Assembly (NCBI GenBank): GCA_026417735.1
Contig: JAOACR010000023.1
Coordinates: 124,001-188,000, forward strand
Source of the DNA: Kiritimatiellia bacterium
GTDB lineage: Bacteria; Verrucomicrobiota; Kiritimatiellia; PWTM01
Direction of reading: 5' to 3'
Length of the DNA: 64,000 nt
Under the pieces are notes generated by a model that was not told where the DNA came from, made no database searches, and saw only the letters and a program-made list of their open reading frames with translations. The translations under genes were made by a program, and so were the position numbers. How positions within the stretch are numbered: position 1 is the first letter of the stretch; each line of letters opens with the position of its first letter. Below are positions 17,682-26,625 of the stretch, one piece after another.

Positions 17682-18016
17682 CCCGCACCTCCTTTCGCCC
17701 CGGCCGCTCCCGCGCAACAGACGCACCGCACCAGTTTCTGGATCCGCTCGTCCCCGATTCGGTACCGCACCCGCCGTCCGTCCCGCACCGCGCTCAGCGC
17801 ACCCGCGCGCCGCAGCTGGTTGAGGTGCTGCGACGTCGCCGCCGGCGACTCGCCCACCGCCCGCGCCAGTTCCCCGACCGACGCGCCCCGCCGGTCCCGC
17901 AGCAGCTCCAGCAGCTTTAGCCGAACCGGGTGCGCGATCACCCGCAGCAGGTCCGCGACTTGCTCGAGCGTCGCCGCCGGGAGTCCGCCGCACGACCATT
18001 CGCGTCTGTTGTTCAT
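17678..18016 (-). CDS. ArsR/SmtB-family metal-responsive repressor
   Basis: A 112-residue winged-helix repressor and first gene of the ten-gene operon. DLLRVIAHPVRLKLLELL is the ArsR dimer/DNA motif. GELARAVGESPAATSQHLNQL is the recognition helix, followed by the RRVRYRIGDE wing. A C-terminal CVCC-type cluster (Cys98, Cys100, Cys101) with Cys9 could ligate a soft metal or metalloid such as As(III), Cd(II) or Cu(I). It is not the canonical ELCVCDL site of ArsR or CadC. Its ATG is only 6 nt from a strong -10 element, so the transcript appears leaderless. The protein probably represses its own operon and perhaps the divergent permease. Confidence 0.92.
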   Translation of the reverse strand: MNNRREWSCGGLPAATLEQVADLLRVIAHPVRLKLLELLRDRRGASVGELARAVGESPAATSQHLNQLRRAGALSAVRDGRRVRYRIGDERIQKLVRCVCCAGAAGAKGGAG

Positions 18017-18022
18017 AGTCTC

Positions 18023-18050
18023 AATATATCATGAGTATTTGATATGTCAA
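18023..18050 (-). promoter_or_regulatory. arsR operon promoter with overlapping operator
   Basis: -35 TTGACA (18045-18050), 16-bp spacer, -10 TATATT (18023-18028). An inverted repeat fills the promoter: ATATATCA (18024-18031) and TGATATGT (18040-18047), 6-bp perfect core arms and an 8-bp spacer, like ArsR-type operators. Repressor binding would cover both -35 and -10. The start point falls at or beside the A of the arsR ATG (18016), and no Shine-Dalgarno is present. Confidence 0.75.
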
Positions 18051-18120
18051 CTGCGATCGCGCGGCGCGCCGCTTGCGCGGGCCGCAGCTGACGGCGACGA
18101 TACGGCGCCGGGACAACCGC

Positions 18121-19398
18121 ATGGACCTGTCGTGGTGGCCACCGGCGGTGTTCGCCGCCGCATATGTGCTGTTTGTGCTGCTGCCGCGCCGGCGCGCACT
18201 GTGCGCCGTGGGCGCGGCGGCGGTGCTGATGCTGGTCGGCGCGGTGCCCTGGCGGATCGCGCTGACCGAGCACGTGTCGTGGAACGTCGTGCTGTTGTTC
18301 TTCGGCACGCTGATCCTGGCGGAACTGTTCATGCAGTCGCGCATGCCCGCTGTAATCGCGGAGGCGGTGCTGCGGCGAACGCGCACCGGCACCGGTGCGA
18401 TGCTCGCGATCTGTGGGCTGGCCTCGGCGATGTCGGTGGTGCTGGAGAACGTCGCGGTAGTGTTGCTCGTCGCGCCGGTCGCGCTGACGTTGTGCCGGCG
18501 GTTGGGCGTCTCCCCGGTTCGGCTGTTGGTGCTCATCGCGCTCTGCTCGAATCTACAGGGCACCGCCACACTCATCGGTGACCCGCCCAGCATGATCCTC
18601 GCCGGCCACATGCATCTGTCGTTCAACCAGTTCTTCTTCTATCGCGGGCGACCCTCCGTGTTCTGGATCGTGCAGTCCGGCGCGGTCGCCTCGATGGTGG
18701 TCAGCGGCTGGCTGCTGCGCCGTCACCGTGAACCGGTCGAGCCGATCACGATCGAGCCGCCGCGCGCGTGGACGCCGACCGTGCTGCTGGCGGTGTTCGT
18801 GGTCGGCCTGACCACCACGCACCGGTTCGATCCGGACTTTCAGTGGCTGGCCGGCGCCTGGGCGAGCGCGCTGGCCGCGGTGGGCTTGCTCTGGTATCGC
18901 ACCGCCGCGCGCTGGGGCCGGCTGCGAGACCTGATCCGGTCGCTGGACTGGGACACGACGTTCTTCCTGATGGGCGTCTTTGTGCTGGTGGGCTCGCTGT
19001 CCTCGTCGGGCTGGTTGGACCGGCTCGCCCGCATGCTCGCCGGCTGGTCCGGCCGCAGCGTCGGCGGCGCCTTCGCCCTGGTGCTGGCGCTCAGCGTGGC
19101 GGTGTCCGGATTCGTGGACAACGTGCCCTACCTGGCGGCAATGATTCCGGTGGTCAGCACGCTCTCGACGCAGATCGGCGCGCGGGAACCCGCACTGCTG
19201 TTGTTCGCGCTGTTGATCGGCTCATGTCTGGGCGGCAATTTGACGCCGATCGGTGCCTCCGCAAACGTTGTCGCGGTCGGACTGCTGCGCCGCGAGGGCC
19301 ACCTGGTGCGGTTTGGCGAGTTTCTCCGCATCGGCGCGCCCTTCACGCTCGCCGCGGTGGGCGCCGGCGCCGCGGTGCTCTGGTGGCTCTGGCGATGA
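18121..19398 (+). CDS. ArsB/NhaD-superfamily permease (SLC13-like)
   Basis: A 425-residue inner-membrane transporter with about eleven hydrophobic helices. It starts at ATG 18121 (MDLSWWPPAVFAAAY). Superfamily marks are VLENVAVVLLVAPVALTL, the GDPPSMILAG loop and a repeated SGFVDNVPYLAAMIPVV with LGGNLTPIGASANVV. The two inverted Asn/Pro repeats are typical of Na+ or H+-coupled anion/arsenite exporters. It is divergent from arsR, 104 bp away, so the operator at 18023-18050 could also influence it. Arsenite export is possible, but organic anion or Na+/H+ exchange is not excluded. Its stop overlaps the SGNH hydrolase gene (ATGA). Confidence 0.85.
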   Translation: MDLSWWPPAVFAAAYVLFVLLPRRRALCAVGAAAVLMLVGAVPWRIALTEHVSWNVVLLFFGTLILAELFMQSRMPAVIAEAVLRRTRTGTGAMLAICGLASAMSVVLENVAVVLLVAPVALTLCRRLGVSPVRLLVLIALCSNLQGTATLIGDPPSMILAGHMHLSFNQFFFYRGRPSVFWIVQSGAVASMVVSGWLLRRHREPVEPITIEPPRAWTPTVLLAVFVVGLTTTHRFDPDFQWLAGAWASALAAVGLLWYRTAARWGRLRDLIRSLDWDTTFFLMGVFVLVGSLSSSGWLDRLARMLAGWSGRSVGGAFALVLALSVAVSGFVDNVPYLAAMIPVVSTLSTQIGAREPALLLFALLIGSCLGGNLTPIGASANVVAVGLLRREGHLVRFGEFLRIGAPFTLAAVGAGAAVLWWLWR

Positions 19399-20024
19399 GC
19401 GGTCGCCGGCGCTGGGTCGTGTACGGCTCGAGCATCTCCACCGAGCGCGTGCGCTGGGCGCCGTGGCGCGCATGCGGCGGTGCGTGGGTTGCGGTACTGC
19501 GTTCCACCCGGCCCGACATCGAAGTGCTGAACCGCTCCGGCTGGGGATGGACGTCCCGCGACGCGGTACGCGCGTTCGGACCCCGCGTGCTGGCCCTGCA
19601 GCCGGATGGCGTGCTGATCGAGTTCGCGATCAACGACGCAGACGAGCGACGCCGCTGCACGCTCGAGGAGTCCTCCGATCATCTGACGACGCTGCTACGC
19701 GCGCTCGCCGGCACCAATCCGGCCTCCCGCGCCGTCGTGATGATCCCGCCCCCACCGTCCGGCCGGTACGCCCCAACGCGACCGCGCTTCTCCGACTACG
19801 CCGCCGTCTGGCGCCGCACCGCAGCCGACCACCACGCGGCGCTGGCGGACCTGGCCGCCGGCTGGGAGGCGTTCGTCGCCGCGCATCCCGGTGGTGAATC
19901 TGCTTGCCGTCCCGACGGTCTGCACCCCGCCTCGGCCGCCGCCGACTGGATCGCGTCGGTCGTGTCCAGCGCGATCGACTCCGCTCCCCCCCTCCTCCGG
20001 TCTGACCCGTCCCCTTCGTGCTAG
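19395..20024 (+). CDS. SGNH/GDSL-type hydrolase
   Basis: A 209-residue esterase-like protein. Block I is WVVYGSSISTE (nucleophile Ser in a GSS variant of GDS), block III is LIEFAINDADE (the G-x-N-D Asn), and block V is PDGLHPAS with the Asp-His pair. The middle GWGWTSRDAVRAF resembles block II. No export signal is visible, so it may be cytoplasmic. It is translationally coupled to the upstream permease by ATGA, but a functional link is unclear. The substrate, probably an ester of a sugar or lipid, cannot be given. Confidence 0.8.
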   Translation: MSGRRRWVVYGSSISTERVRWAPWRACGGAWVAVLRSTRPDIEVLNRSGWGWTSRDAVRAFGPRVLALQPDGVLIEFAINDADERRRCTLEESSDHLTTLLRALAGTNPASRAVVMIPPPPSGRYAPTRPRFSDYAAVWRRTAADHHAALADLAAGWEAFVAAHPGGESACRPDGLHPASAAADWIASVVSSAIDSAPPLLRSDPSPSC

Positions 20025-20089
20025 CGTCGTACACGCCGACACACTGCCGAAGGTTTGCAACCGCGCCACATCACCGTCACGATGCGGGC

Positions 20090-23000
20090 ATGAATACGGG
20101 ACTGCTTCTGCTCGCGATCTTGGCACCTTGGCATACGGACCTCTCGGCCGGGCTCGACGGCATCTGGCGCCGCCGACTCGCCGTGGAGCTCACCAACGCG
20201 TCGCCGACCGCCGCCGTGGCGGAAACCGTCGAACTGGACCTTGCGCCGTTGGCTGGCGCGCGCGTCGCGGAGCTGCGCGTCGCGATCGAGCCGGACACTG
20301 AACTGCTGTACGACATCGTCACCACCACGGGGCGGTCCCGCCGTGAGGGCACCGTGCTGGTCGGCGACCGGCTGTGCGTCCCGGTTCATCTCGGGGCTGG
20401 CGGCGTCGTGCGCCTCTATGTCTACGCCGACAACCCGCGCGCGGCGCCGGTGCCGGAGTTCTGGAGGGCGGGCCTGCGGAACGGCGCATTCGAATTCGCG
20501 GAGCGCGGTCGCCCGCACGACTGGCAGCCCGCCACCACCAGTCCCGCCCATCGAACCGCCTGGAGCCCCACGGCGGGCCGCGGCGGCACGGCGGGGGTAA
20601 CGGTCTCCGTGGCCAGCGGCGCACCGCCCGCGTGGGTGCAGTGGCGCCAGCACATCCCGGCGCTGGCGGGTGGCCGCCGGTACGAGCTCTCCGGTTGGGT
20701 CCGCTCACACGAACTCCGCGGCCGCGCCGGCTGGTTCGTGCACGTGCACACCAACGGGGGCCCTCCGATCATCCGCCATGCCGATCTCGACAGTCGTACC
20801 TGCGACTGGACCCGCGTCGCCGTGGCGTTCGATGTGCCGACGGGCGCCACCAGCGCCACGGTCGGCACACTGCTGTACGGCGACGGCGAGGCGGCGTACG
20901 ACGACGTCACGCTCCTACCAATCTCCGGCGGCCCCGCACTCAAGGTGGTCTCCGCGCGCGTCGAGGTGCTGCCCCCGACCCCGTCGCCGCCGCCGTTCGA
21001 ACCGCGCTTCGTGCCGGGCGACGTTGTCGCCGCGCGCGTGGAGCTCGCCAGCCCCGTCACCACGGCGGCGCCCGGCGCGGTGCTCGTTGATCTTCGCCCT
21101 CTCGGCGGCCGCTGGTATGGCGGCCGGCCCGCCGGCGGACTGCGCGCAACACGGCCTGACGGCACACCGGTTGGCGCCGTGCGGCTAGGCGAGCTCGCGC
21201 TGCTCGAGCGAGCGCCCGACGCACCCGCCGCTTGGGACGTGTTCCTTTGCGACCTCGCAGCCGCTCCCCTCGAGCTCTCAGCGTTTCCGACCACAGACAA
21301 CCTCGCGCCCCCCTTGTGTTCCGCGGACGGTCGCTCGCCGGGACGCAGCTGGCGATTCCAGGGCCGCGCCGACCTCGCTCGCGCTGGCGCCCATATGGTG
21401 GACGGCGTCCCAACATTGGAATTCGATTCGACCGCCGCCTCCAACGCTTGGACGGGATGGACCTCCGAGCCGATTCCGGTGGAACCTGGGGCCAGCTACG
21501 TGCTGGCCGGCCTCCTGAAGGCGGAGGGCGGCGCCGCCGGCGCAGCCGTTCACGCCCATTTGCGCACGGCGGACGGTGCGCTGGTGCCGGGAGAGTGGGC
21601 GATCAGCACTGCGCCCGGCGCAACCCACCACGGCTGGACGCTCAGCAGCACAGTCTTTCGTGCACCGCCCGAGGCCGCGACCATCTCGCTGCATCTGACG
21701 GTGAACCGACCCGGCGTGCTACGGCATCGCGCAGTGTATCTGGCGCGCGTGGAACGCGGCCGCATCGCCGCGCTGGCGGCGCCCGGCGCGGCAGCCGGCC
21801 CGTCGCCCCGCCTCTGGAACGCAGATCCGCTGGTGAAGATCTTCCGCGATGACCCGCCGCCCGCCGCGGCGGCCGCACCGATTCGGCTGAGGGCCGCCCG
21901 CGGCGAGGCCGAGGTTGCCCAGCTGGCCGTGTACGCCGGTGACGCGCCGCGCGAGGTCGTGCTCGAGCCGACGCCGCTGCGAGGTCCGGGTGGCTCAACC
22001 CTCACCGCAGAAGTGGCGGCGGTCGGCTACGTGCCGGTGGACCACCCGAGTGGATACTTTCGCGATGACGGCCCGCCGGGCCATCGCCGCCGGCCACGCC
22101 GCGGCGGAAGCACGGACGGCTGGGCCGCAGAATGGCCGGACCCGCTGGTGCCAACCAACCGCGCAAGGGTGGAGGCCCGCTGCAACCAGCCGTTCTGGAT
22201 CACGATCCGCGTTCCCGACAGCGCTCCAAGCGCTCTCCATGAGGGGAGCGTGCAAGTGCGCATTGACGGGCGCATGTTCGCTGAAGTGCCGCTCTCGGTG
22301 GAGGTGCTGCCCCTCACCCTGCCGCGCCGACCGTCGCTGCAGATTCTGCTCGACCTGCGGACGGGACCCGGCGGTGACTTTGGCAGCGGCATTGCAGAGG
22401 TCGGCGGCGGGCGCCGACGGGCTTGGCTGAAGCTGCTGGCCGAACATCGCGTGGGCATTGACCGTATCCTGCCCGAGCCGGAGTTCCGCCGGCTCAATGG
22501 CCAGGTGGAGATGGACTCCGCCGCCTATGAGGCCGAGGCGGCGTACTGCTTCAACGAACTGGGCATGGCCGCCGCCTATGCCCCCCATTTCTTCTACCTG
22601 TTCGGGTGGGCCTACCGGCCGTCGTCCCGCTTCGGCTTGGAGGCGATGTCGACGGAATGGAAGTCGGCCATGCAGCAGGCCGCCCGCCTGTTTGCAGACC
22701 GAATGCGTGCACGGGGGTGGCATGACCGGTACCTGCTCTACATCGCTGACGAGCCCCACGTTCACCACCAGTTCGTCGTGGAACAGATGCGGGAGCTCTG
22801 CCGAATGTACCACGAGTCGGGCGCCCGGCTGCCCATCTATTCGAGCACATGGCGTCACTGTGCCGCGTGGGACGACGCGCTCGACGTGTGGGGTGTGGGC
22901 CAGTATGGCTGTTTCCCGGTCGAGACAATGGAGCGGTTGCGCGCGGCCGGTCGGGGCATCCTGTTCACCTGCGACGGACAAATGGCGATCGACACGCCAT

Positions 23001-23449
23001 ACCTGGCCACCGAGCGGCTGCTCCCCTACTACTGCTACCGGTATGGTGCCCGGGGCTACGAGTTTTGGGGTGTCTCGTGGTGGACGTTCGATCCGTGGCG
23101 CTTCGGTTGGCATTCATACATTCGACAGAGCGATGACGGCGCGCACTACTACTTCACCCGTTATCCGAATGGCGACGGCTATCTCGCCTATCCGGGCGCG
23201 AGCGTAGGTGTCGAGGGGCCGGTCCCCTCAATCCGTCTCGCCCAGGTGCGCGAAGGCGCCGAGGACTACGAACTGCTGAAACTGCTCGAGGCCGTCGGCG
23301 GTGCGGCGTCGCCGGCGCTCGCGGCCGCGCGCGAACTGGTCCCGATCCCGAACGCGGGCGGGCTGCGTTCCCTCTCGATTTTGCCTGACCCGGCGGCGGT
23401 GCGGCGCGTCCGCGAGCGCGTGCTCGACGAGCTCACCGCGCGCCGCTGA
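20090..23449 (+). CDS. secreted multidomain glycan-active protein, DUF4091/GH123-like
   Basis: A 1119-residue secreted protein; ATG 20090 gives the signal MNTGLLLLAILAPW. At least two carbohydrate-binding-like jelly rolls are visible. The first starts at GLRNGAFEFAERGRPHDW (about residue 128) and the second around GRSWRFQGRADLARAGAH (about 420). The C-terminal third is a DUF4091/GH123-like TIM barrel: LLYIADEPHVHHQFV contains an Asp887-Glu888 pair in the position used by GH123 hexosaminidases. EFWGVSWWTFDPW and SIRLAQVREGAEDYELLKLL are DUF4091 hallmarks. It would act on glycans outside the cytoplasm. The stop codon abuts the convergent glycosidase stop (TGATCA). Confidence 0.82.
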   Translation: MNTGLLLLAILAPWHTDLSAGLDGIWRRRLAVELTNASPTAAVAETVELDLAPLAGARVAELRVAIEPDTELLYDIVTTTGRSRREGTVLVGDRLCVPVHLGAGGVVRLYVYADNPRAAPVPEFWRAGLRNGAFEFAERGRPHDWQPATTSPAHRTAWSPTAGRGGTAGVTVSVASGAPPAWVQWRQHIPALAGGRRYELSGWVRSHELRGRAGWFVHVHTNGGPPIIRHADLDSRTCDWTRVAVAFDVPTGATSATVGTLLYGDGEAAYDDVTLLPISGGPALKVVSARVEVLPPTPSPPPFEPRFVPGDVVAARVELASPVTTAAPGAVLVDLRPLGGRWYGGRPAGGLRATRPDGTPVGAVRLGELALLERAPDAPAAWDVFLCDLAAAPLELSAFPTTDNLAPPLCSADGRSPGRSWRFQGRADLARAGAHMVDGVPTLEFDSTAASNAWTGWTSEPIPVEPGASYVLAGLLKAEGGAAGAAVHAHLRTADGALVPGEWAISTAPGATHHGWTLSSTVFRAPPEAATISLHLTVNRPGVLRHRAVYLARVERGRIAALAAPGAAAGPSPRLWNADPLVKIFRDDPPPAAAAAPIRLRAARGEAEVAQLAVYAGDAPREVVLEPTPLRGPGGSTLTAEVAAVGYVPVDHPSGYFRDDGPPGHRRRPRRGGSTDGWAAEWPDPLVPTNRARVEARCNQPFWITIRVPDSAPSALHEGSVQVRIDGRMFAEVPLSVEVLPLTLPRRPSLQILLDLRTGPGGDFGSGIAEVGGGRRRAWLKLLAEHRVGIDRILPEPEFRRLNGQVEMDSAAYEAEAAYCFNELGMAAAYAPHFFYLFGWAYRPSSRFGLEAMSTEWKSAMQQAARLFADRMRARGWHDRYLLYIADEPHVHHQFVVEQMRELCRMYHESGARLPIYSSTWRHCAAWDDALDVWGVGQYGCFPVETMERLRAAGRGILFTCDGQMAIDTPYLATERLLPYYCYRYGARGYEFWGVSWWTFDPWRFGWHSYIRQSDDGAHYYFTRYPNGDGYLAYPGASVGVEGPVPSIRLAQVREGAEDYELLKLLEAVGGAASPALAAARELVPIPNAGGLRSLSILPDPAAVRRVRERVLDELTARR

Positions 23450-24919
23450 TCATCGTCTCGCTTCGCCGCTTGCGGAGGCGGCCGGTGCGACATCTTCGCC
23501 GCACGGCCGAAGTACCAGCGCGGCACGATCCACCAGCGCGATCGGCGAATCGCAGATCGGAACGCCGCGGAAACACCACCCTGTCGCTTCCCGTGACCAC
23601 GCGCCGACTGGGATTTCGCACACTGTGCCGCTACGGAAATCCACCCACACCGGCTCCGCAAACTGTGCGGCGGGCAATCGGAGATCCACCCGCCTCCAAT
23701 CGTCCCGCTCCACGGGTGGGGCCGACGTCCTCCAGATCGCCACCAGATCGGCGGCGGGATCGCTCCGGCGGTACGCGGAGACCGCGAGCCCGCCGGTGAC
23801 CGACGCCTGCCACGGAAACTCCCGCAGCCGGGCCCAGCGGCCATCCAGCACCGAGAACAGATGCTGCGCGGCGAACCACGCCTCTTTTTTCCCCACCACA
23901 CGGCCATCCTCGCTCATTCGCAGCAGTCCCTTCGTATTCCAGCCCCCGGGGTAGCGCAGGTCCGCGATCGTGAACAGATGGATGACCGGCACCTCCTCGT
24001 GAAGGTGGGCAAGTAGCCGCCGGAGGTTCCACTTCGCCTGCGTGCGCTCGCTCCACGGACGACCGCGGAGTGCGCCGAACGTGTTGCTGGTGGAGGGCGC
24101 GCCGGTTTCGCCCTGCAGCACCGCCGCATGTGGCGCCCACCGGGCAGCGAGCGCGCGAACGCGATGAAGGAGGCGCAGGTCATCCGGATTTTCGGGGTAG
24201 CCGTGCACCGTGATCGCGTCAAACAAATGGGTTCGGCCGGTCTCCGCGAGGCGGCGGAGAAACCGCTCTGCAAAGCGCGTATCACCCGCGAGCGCCAGCG
24301 CCCAGATCTGTGCGTCCGGCTGTTCGCGGCGGATCACCGCGGCAGTACGGGCATGAAACTCCGCGAACTCCTCAGGCCCGATGCCGCTTTGCGGCAGGTC
24401 CGGCTCGTTCCAGACCTCCCACTCGCGAACGCGGCCGCGGAACCGGCGAACCGTTGCCGCAACCCATCGCTCCCACGCAGAAAGGGCCTCGTCGGAGTTC
24501 GGCAGCGCCGCGCCCAATCCCGTGCCGCCGCCGCCAGCATAGTTGGTGTTCCCGTAGCTGAGCTCCAGCCACGGCCGCACACCCCGCGCGAGCGCATCCT
24601 CCACGATCGCCTCCAGCCACTCGAGGTCGATCCTGCCCCGTTCGCGTTCACACTTCTGCCAGCCGGCCTGCAGCCGCACGCGCGTAGCGCCAAGCTCGCC
24701 CAGCTGCTCGCGATAGGCCTCATACCGCGCGTAGTCGCGGTCGAGCGTTTCCGCGCCGATCGACCAGGGCGACTCGCCCACCTCGCGCGCGGTCCGCGGC
24801 TGGAGCCGCCCGAGCGCTCGCCAGCTCCCGCGGTCGTCCGCGGCCACGCTCGCGGCCGCCAGCAGCGCCACAGCAGCCCGCCGCCCGACACAACGGACCT
24901 GCCGCCTGCTCATCCCCAT
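23450..24919 (-). CDS. secreted clan GH-A glycosidase, GH39-like
   Basis: A 489-residue protein with a signal region (RRAAVALLAAASVAADD) and a TIM-barrel catalytic domain. The acid/base Glu172 is in VREWEVWNEPDLPQSG and the likely nucleophile Glu271 is in AAVLQGETGAPSTS, giving the WNEP...xxGE pattern of clan A. YARYEAYREQLGELGATRVR and HLFDAITVHGYPEN are typical of GH39-type enzymes. After about residue 370 a beta-rich domain follows. Distantly related GH5, GH30 or GH51 membership cannot be excluded. It converges on the DUF4091 gene with no spacing, and a GGGAG Shine-Dalgarno precedes the start. Confidence 0.78.
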   Translation of the reverse strand: MGMSRRQVRCVGRRAAVALLAAASVAADDRGSWRALGRLQPRTAREVGESPWSIGAETLDRDYARYEAYREQLGELGATRVRLQAGWQKCERERGRIDLEWLEAIVEDALARGVRPWLELSYGNTNYAGGGGTGLGAALPNSDEALSAWERWVAATVRRFRGRVREWEVWNEPDLPQSGIGPEEFAEFHARTAAVIRREQPDAQIWALALAGDTRFAERFLRRLAETGRTHLFDAITVHGYPENPDDLRLLHRVRALAARWAPHAAVLQGETGAPSTSNTFGALRGRPWSERTQAKWNLRRLLAHLHEEVPVIHLFTIADLRYPGGWNTKGLLRMSEDGRVVGKKEAWFAAQHLFSVLDGRWARLREFPWQASVTGGLAVSAYRRSDPAADLVAIWRTSAPPVERDDWRRVDLRLPAAQFAEPVWVDFRSGTVCEIPVGAWSREATGWCFRGVPICDSPIALVDRAALVLRPCGEDVAPAASASGEARR

Positions 24920-25120
24920 TGCGCTCCCGTCACTGCTAAAGCGTGGGCTGACGGGGGTGGAGCGTCAACCGGCGCGCGGGCGCCCCCTCTTGACAGTGGA
25001 CCGGCTTGGTCCGACCATGGTCGCGCATCCACCATGGATCGATCCGACCCCATGCCGGGCGGGTGAGCCCGTGACCCCGCGTCCGCCACCGCGCCTGCAT
25101 CGCGCCGCGGAGCGCCCACG

Positions 25121-26593
25121 ATGCCGCTGAGCTTGTGCGTCGTTGACGATCCCGCGGAGTGGCCGCTGCACGCGCCGAACCTGCAGGTGGTCTCGGCGCG
25201 CGAGTATCTGACCGACCCGCGCTACTCGAGCCTGCCGCGCTGCCGCGTGTACAACCTGTGTCGGTCCTACCGCTACCAGACGGCGGGCTACTACGTCTCG
25301 CTGCTCGCGGAGGCGCGCGGGCATAAGCCCCTGCCGAACGTCGCGACGATGCAGGACCTGCGTTTTCCCTCCGTCGCGCGCGCGATGTCCGGCGATCTCG
25401 ACGACGTGATGGACCGTGCGCTCGCGCATCTGCAGAGTAACCGCAGTTCGCTGCCGGTGTATTTCGGGCGGAGCCTCAACGCCCGGTACGACCGGCTCGC
25501 GCGCAGCCTCTTCAACCTGTTCCCGGTGCCACTGCTGAAGGCGCACTTCGTGCGCGGCGAAGACGGATGGGAACTGCACAGCGCGGTCGCGATCTCGATG
25601 GACGAGGTGCCGGCCGCGCACCGCGAGGTGGTGCTCCAGCACGCGAACCGCTACTTCTCCCACCCCAGTGCGACCCGCTCCCGCCGCGCCCCCGCGCGCT
25701 ACCGGCTCGCGATCCTGCGCGACCGCAAGGACCCGACTCCTCCCTCCGACGAGAAGGCGCTCGAACGGTTCTGCGAGGCGGCCGAGCGGCTGCGCATCTC
25801 GGCCGAGCTGATCAGCGAGGACGACTACGGCGAGCTCGCGGAGTTCGACGCGCTTTTCATCCGCGAGACCACCGCGGTGAACAATCCCACCTACCGCTTC
25901 GCGCGCCGCGCAGAGGCGGAGGGCATGGTGGTGATCGACGATCCGGACTCGATCGTGAAGTGCACCAACAAGGTGTTCCTCGCGGAGCTGCTCCGCCGGC
26001 ACGACATTCCGATCCCGACCACGCTCATCCTACACCGCAACAACGTCGAGGAGGTCCGGCGCACGCTCGGGCTGCCGATCGTGCTCAAGCAGCCCGACTC
26101 CGCGTTCTCGCTGGGCGTCGTGCGCGTGGACACCGACGAGGAGTACGCGCAGCAGACGAGCCGGCTGCTCGAGACCTCCGATCTGCTCATCGCGCAGGAG
26201 TACGTGCGGACCGATTTCGACTGGCGCATCGGCATCCTCGATCGGCGGCCGCTCTTTGCCTGCCAGTACTTCATGGCGCGCAACCACTGGCAGGTGTACC
26301 ACCACCAGGGCAACGGCGAGGCCGCCTACGGCCCCTACAAGGCGCTCCCGGTGGAGCTGGCGCCGCGCCGGGTCGTTCAAACCGCACTGCGGGCAGCAAA
26401 CCTGATCGGCCAGGGGTTCTACGGCGTTGACCTGAAGGTGGTGAACGGTCGCTGCTACGTAATCGAGGTGAACGACAACCCGAGCGTCGAAAGCGACGTG
26501 GAGGATCGTGTGCTTCGGGATGCGCTGTACGACCGTGTGATGGAAGTCTTTCTGAAGCGGCTCGACCAGCGACGAGAGGGCCGCGAGACCTGA
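25121..26593 (+). CDS. RimK-like ATP-grasp ligase with N-terminal RLAN domain
   Basis: A 490-residue protein in two parts. The N-terminal about 200 residues (LCVVDDPAEWPLHAPNLQVV, VYNLCRSYRYQTAGYYVSLL, GHKPLPNVATMQDLR) match the RLAN domain found on RimK-like ATP-grasp enzymes. The ATP-grasp part starts around 275: DDPDSIVKCTNKVFLAELL, LGLPIVLKQPDSAFSLGV with the ATP-binding Lys, LIAQEYVRTDFDWRIGIL, and the Mg/Glu-Asn pair in YVIEVNDNPSVESDVED. Such enzymes ligate amino acids or peptides to carboxylates using ATP, and RLAN types are proposed to modify peptides or proteins. No dedicated substrate or peptidase partner lies next to it, so the target is unknown. Confidence 0.85.
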   Translation: MPLSLCVVDDPAEWPLHAPNLQVVSAREYLTDPRYSSLPRCRVYNLCRSYRYQTAGYYVSLLAEARGHKPLPNVATMQDLRFPSVARAMSGDLDDVMDRALAHLQSNRSSLPVYFGRSLNARYDRLARSLFNLFPVPLLKAHFVRGEDGWELHSAVAISMDEVPAAHREVVLQHANRYFSHPSATRSRRAPARYRLAILRDRKDPTPPSDEKALERFCEAAERLRISAELISEDDYGELAEFDALFIRETTAVNNPTYRFARRAEAEGMVVIDDPDSIVKCTNKVFLAELLRRHDIPIPTTLILHRNNVEEVRRTLGLPIVLKQPDSAFSLGVVRVDTDEEYAQQTSRLLETSDLLIAQEYVRTDFDWRIGILDRRPLFACQYFMARNHWQVYHHQGNGEAAYGPYKALPVELAPRRVVQTALRAANLIGQGFYGVDLKVVNGRCYVIEVNDNPSVESDVEDRVLRDALYDRVMEVFLKRLDQRREGRET

Positions 26594-26625
26594 GGCCCGC
26601 GAGTCTGGTCGCCCTCCCCGCGCGA

